DNA from: an uncultured Caulobacterales bacterium
Lineage (GTDB): Bacteria; Pseudomonadota; Alphaproteobacteria; Caulobacterales; Caulobacteraceae
Direction of reading: 5' to 3'
DNA length: 7,784 nucleotides
Assembly: GCA_903903715.1 (NCBI GenBank)
Contig: CAIUZX010000138.1
Span: 1 to 7,784 of the forward strand
Shown: positions 5,180 to 7,784 of the stretch, piece by piece
Numbering within the stretch: position 1 is the stretch's first letter
Layout: every line of letters starts with the position of its first letter
Made by a program: the position numbers and the translations under genes
The notes under the pieces: generated by a model
Told to the model about the DNA's origin: nothing
Seen by the model: the letters and a program-made list of their open reading frames with translations, nothing else
Databases searched by the model: none

Positions 5180-6757
5180 ATGGCGCCCAAGGTCCTGATC
5201 GCAGACAAACTCTCCCCCGCCGCCCTCGCCATCTTCAAGTCCCGCGGCGTGCAGGCCGATGTGCAGACCGGCCTGTCCAAGGCTGAACTCCTGCAGATCA
5301 TCGGCCAGTATGACGGTCTGGCCGTCCGTTCCGCCACCAAGGCCGACGCCGACGTGATCGCGGCGGCAAAGTCGCTGAAGGTCATCGGCCGGGCGGGCAT
5401 CGGCGTCGACAATGTCGACATTCCCGCCGCCACCAAGGCCGGGATCGTGGTGATGAACACCCCCTTCGGCAACGCCATCACCACCGCCGAGCACGCCATC
5501 GCCCTGATCTTCGCCCTCGCCCGCCAGCTTCCCGAAGCCGACCAGTCCACCCAGGCCGGCAAATGGGAGAAGAACCGCTTCATGGGCGTGGAGCTGACGG
5601 CCAAGACGCTGGGCCTGATCGGCTGCGGCAATATCGGCTCCATCGTCGCCGACCGCGCCAACGGCCTGCGGATGAAGGTGGTCGCCTATGACCCGTTCCT
5701 GACCGCCGAGCGGGCCGTGGAGCTCGGGGTGGAGAAGGTGGAGCTCGACGATCTTCTCGCCCGCGCGGACTTCATCACCTTGCACACCCCCCTGACCGAC
5801 AAGACCCGCAACATCCTGTCGGCCGAAGCCATCACCAAGACCAAGAAGGGCGTGCGCATCGTCAACTGCGCCCGCGGCGGTCTGGTGGACGAGGTCGCTC
5901 TGCGCAAGGCCCTCGACGAAGGTCACGTGGCGGGGGCGGCCTTCGACGTCTTCGCCGAAGAGCCCGCCAAGGAGAACATCCTCTTTGGAGCACCGAACTT
6001 TGTGGCGACGCCCCACCTTGGCGCCTCCACCTCCGAAGCGCAGGAGAATGTGGCCCTGCAGGTCGCCGAGCAGATGTCGGACTATCTCATCTCCGGCGCC
6101 GTCGCCAACGCCCTGAACAGCCCGTCGGTCACCGCCGACGAGGCGCCGAAACTGAAGCCCTTCATTCTGCTCGCCGAGCGACTGGGCGCCTTTGCCGGGC
6201 AGATGGTGGACGGCGGCATGACGGCCATCGAGGTCACCTTCGTGGGCGAGGTCGCCAAGCTGAACGTGAAGCCCCTGACCGCCGCCGCCCTCGCCGGCGT
6301 GCTGCGCCCCATGCTGGCCGAAGTGAATATGGTCTCGGCCCCTTCCGTCGCGGCGGGTCGCGGGGTGAAGGTGACCGAGAGCAAGCAGGAGCTGTCCCCC
6401 GTCTATGACAGCCTGATCCGCATCACCCTCACCGCCGAGGGCGGCCAGCGGGCCTTTGCGGGCACGGTCATCGCCGGTCAGCCGCGGGTGGTGGAGGTCA
6501 AGGGCATGGAGCTCGACGCCCCCTTCGCGCCGGCCATGCTGTTCGTCAACAACCTCGACAAGCCGGGTTTCATCGGGGCGCTGGGCCTCCTCTGCGCCGA
6601 GGCCCATGTGAACATCGCGACCTTCAATCTCGGACGTACCGCCTCGGGGGGAGATGCGATCTGCCTTGTCGGCGTCGATCAGGCGCTCAACGCGCAACAA
6701 CTCGCCGCCGTCCGCGCCCTGCCCCACGTGAAGGAAGCCCGGGTTCTCAACTTCTGA
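5180..6757 (+). CDS. serA: D-3-phosphoglycerate dehydrogenase
   Basis: A 525-residue cytoplasmic enzyme that oxidises 3-phosphoglycerate to 3-phosphohydroxypyruvate with NAD+, the first step of serine synthesis. It is the long three-domain form. The catalytic region carries GRAGIGVDNVDIPAAT (70-85), the nucleotide-binding glycines in GCGNIGS (148-154), acidic D171 after the second strand, and the catalytic set R232 (NCARGGLVDE), E261 (FAEEP) and H279 (TPHLGAST). An intervening allosteric substrate-binding region spans about 318-445. The C-terminal ACT domain (about 453-525, VNNLDKPGFIGALG and the following NIATFNLGR) is where serine feedback acts in relatives. The long form with an ACT domain suggests serine inhibition, but that is inference. 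The ATG at 5180 has AGGAG at 5169-5173, six bases upstream. It follows serC by 91 bp and is probably co-transcribed with it. The protein is intact. Confidence 0.97.
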   Translation: MAPKVLIADKLSPAALAIFKSRGVQADVQTGLSKAELLQIIGQYDGLAVRSATKADADVIAAAKSLKVIGRAGIGVDNVDIPAATKAGIVVMNTPFGNAITTAEHAIALIFALARQLPEADQSTQAGKWEKNRFMGVELTAKTLGLIGCGNIGSIVADRANGLRMKVVAYDPFLTAERAVELGVEKVELDDLLARADFITLHTPLTDKTRNILSAEAITKTKKGVRIVNCARGGLVDEVALRKALDEGHVAGAAFDVFAEEPAKENILFGAPNFVATPHLGASTSEAQENVALQVAEQMSDYLISGAVANALNSPSVTADEAPKLKPFILLAERLGAFAGQMVDGGMTAIEVTFVGEVAKLNVKPLTAAALAGVLRPMLAEVNMVSAPSVAAGRGVKVTESKQELSPVYDSLIRITLTAEGGQRAFAGTVIAGQPRVVEVKGMELDAPFAPAMLFVNNLDKPGFIGALGLLCAEAHVNIATFNLGRTASGGDAICLVGVDQALNAQQLAAVRALPHVKEARVLNF

Positions 6758-6799
6758 GGACTTGACGACCTGGGCGTCCGACTGGTTTACGGCTTCTGA

Positions 6800-6832
6800 C
6801 GCTGGCGACGCCCTGATGGGACCTCGCCAGCG
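6800..6832 (+). terminator. Large inverted repeat after serA, probable terminator
   Basis: CGCTGGCGA (6800-6808) pairs perfectly with TCGCCAGCG (6824-6832). Inside the 15-base loop, CCC (6811-6813) can pair with GGG (6818-6820) around TGAT, extending the stem. It is 42 bases after the serA stop and 79 bases before the purA ATG. The downstream sequence has only CTCTT rather than a run of T, so it would be a weak intrinsic terminator or a stabilising 3' end for serC-serA. A TTGACG at 6762-6767 resembles a -35 box; if it drives purA, the hairpin would lie in the purA leader instead. No convincing -10 was found. Confidence 0.5.
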
Positions 6833-6911
6833 ACCCTCTTGAGCCAAATCTCGCCGCCGAGTCCTGTCGAAGGGCCGCGAGGTTCACCCGGGCAGGTGAG
6901 GACGGCTATCC

Positions 6912-7784
6912 ATGGCCAATGTCGCCGTTGTCGGCGCCCAGTGGGGCGACGAGGGTAAAGGTAAGATTGTCGACTGGTTGTCCAACCGCGCCGATGTGGT
7001 GGTGCGGTTTCAGGGCGGCCATAACGCAGGTCACACCCTGGTGGTGGGCGACAAGACCTACAAGCTGTCTCTGCTGCCGTCCGGCGTGGTGCAGGGCAAG
7101 CCCAGCGTCATCGGCAACGGCGTCGTCGTCGATCCCTGGGCGCTGCTGGACGAGATCGCCAGAATCACCGCGCAGGGGATCGCCATCGGGCCGGACCTGT
7201 TGTCGCTGGCCGACAACGCCTGCCTCATCCTGCCCCTGCACCGTGACCTTGACTCCGCGCGGGAGGCGCAGGCCGGAGCCGGCAAGATCGGCACGACGGG
7301 TCGCGGCATCGGCCCGGCGTATGAGGACAAGGTCGGGCGCCGGGCCGTTCGCGTGGCCGACCTCGCCGATCCCGACGCCCTGCGCGCCAAGATATCCCGC
7401 CTCCTCGCCCACCATCAGGCCCTGCGCCGGGGCCTTGATCTGCCCGAAGCCGACGGCGACGCGCTGATGGCGAGCCTTGTCGAGGTCGCGCCGAAGATCC
7501 TGCCCTACGCCAAGCCCGCCTGGCGCCTGCTGGACGAGGCGCGCCGCGCGGGCAAGCGCGTGCTGTTCGAGGGGGCGCAAGGGGCGCTGCTCGACGTCGA
7601 TCACGGCACCTATCCTTACGTCACCTCCTCCAACACCGTGTCGGGACAGGCGGCGGCGGGGTCGGGCCTTGGGCCGCGCTCCGTGGGCTTCGTGCTCGGC
7701 ATCGTCAAGGCCTACACCACCCGGGTCGGCGAGGGCCCCTTCCCGACGGAGCTCTTCGATGACGACGGCAAGCGGCTGGGCGAG
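6912..7784 (+). CDS. purA: Adenylosuccinate synthetase, N-terminal 291 residues (3' end outside window)
   Basis: This enzyme joins IMP and aspartate with GTP hydrolysis to form adenylosuccinate, the first committed step from IMP to AMP, in the cytoplasm. The window holds 291 codons, about two thirds of the usual roughly 430 residues, and the frame is open to the last base. Visible motifs are the P-loop GDEGKGK (12-18) with catalytic D13, GGHNAGHT (35-42) with catalytic H41, the IMP-binding IGTTGRGIGPAY (126-137), R143 that reaches the partner subunit's IMP site, and FEGAQGALLDVDHGTYPYVTSSN (219-241). The guanine-binding C-terminal part is missing only because the window ends. The ATG at 6912 has a purine-rich AGGTGAGGA (6894-6902) nine bases upstream. 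It is on the same strand as serC-serA but separated by 154 bp and a large hairpin, so it is probably its own transcription unit. Confidence 0.96.
   Translation, partial: MANVAVVGAQWGDEGKGKIVDWLSNRADVVVRFQGGHNAGHTLVVGDKTYKLSLLPSGVVQGKPSVIGNGVVVDPWALLDEIARITAQGIAIGPDLLSLADNACLILPLHRDLDSAREAQAGAGKIGTTGRGIGPAYEDKVGRRAVRVADLADPDALRAKISRLLAHHQALRRGLDLPEADGDALMASLVEVAPKILPYAKPAWRLLDEARRAGKRVLFEGAQGALLDVDHGTYPYVTSSNTVSGQAAAGSGLGPRSVGFVLGIVKAYTTRVGEGPFPTELFDDDGKRLGE

Noticed and set aside
3844..5661. A 605-codon open frame on the minus strand across serC and the start of serA
   Set aside because: It spans two well-recognised plus-strand genes and the gap between them, with low-complexity sequence, so it is a composition artefact.
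5030..6847. A 605-codon open frame on the minus strand opposite serA
   Set aside because: It is Gly/His/Asp-rich with no recognisable family and lies opposite an intact SerA, so it is a shadow.
1..7784. CRISPR arrays, tRNA or rRNA genes, transposases and integrases
   Set aside because: I looked for spaced repeats, cloverleaf or att-like sequence and recombinase motifs and saw none.

Overview
The window looks like chromosomal DNA from a high-GC alphaproteobacterium, most likely of the Caulobacterales type. Three things suggest this: most of the window is GC-rich with strong G/C at third codon positions, SerC is of the alphaproteobacterial class (the FSSGPCAKRPGW form), and serC-serA form a co-oriented pair with purA downstream. 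The taxonomic call is an inference from style, not a search.

Layout: (1) Positions 2-250 (+) hold the C-terminal ligand-sensing domain of an Lrp/AsnC-family regulator, cut by the window edge. (2) Positions 251-1781 are a clearly lower-GC block (43% in two hand-counted 60-base lines, against 72% in a line from serA). It holds two divergent genes: a DUF4238-family protein (-) and a small three-helix membrane protein I do not recognise (+). Each has a -10-like box six bases before its ATG, so both may be made from leaderless mRNAs. (3) Positions 1782-3704 (-) encode an exported metallo-beta-lactamase-fold alkyl sulfatase with all metal ligands present. (4) A 199-bp divergent gap holds a perfect 17-bp palindrome and, just before serC, an RNA-like element that fits the alphaproteobacterial serC leader by position and by a hairpin overlapping the ribosome binding site. 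(5) serC (3904-5088) and serA (5180-6757) encode the first two enzymes of serine biosynthesis. They are separated by 91 bp with a strong GC hairpin. (6) A large inverted repeat at 6800-6832 follows serA, and purA (from 6912) runs off the right edge.

How the genes work together: SerA oxidises 3-phosphoglycerate to 3-phosphohydroxypyruvate and SerC transaminates it to phosphoserine; SerB, which finishes serine, is not in the window. PurA belongs to purine synthesis and is probably a separate unit, given the hairpin between. The sulfatase would release sulfate and alcohol from alkyl sulfate esters outside the cytoplasm and has no visible functional tie to serC. The best candidate for something undescribed is the low-GC divergent pair between the regulator and the sulfatase. 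It looks like an inserted accessory cassette, but the sequence gives no direct evidence of its function.
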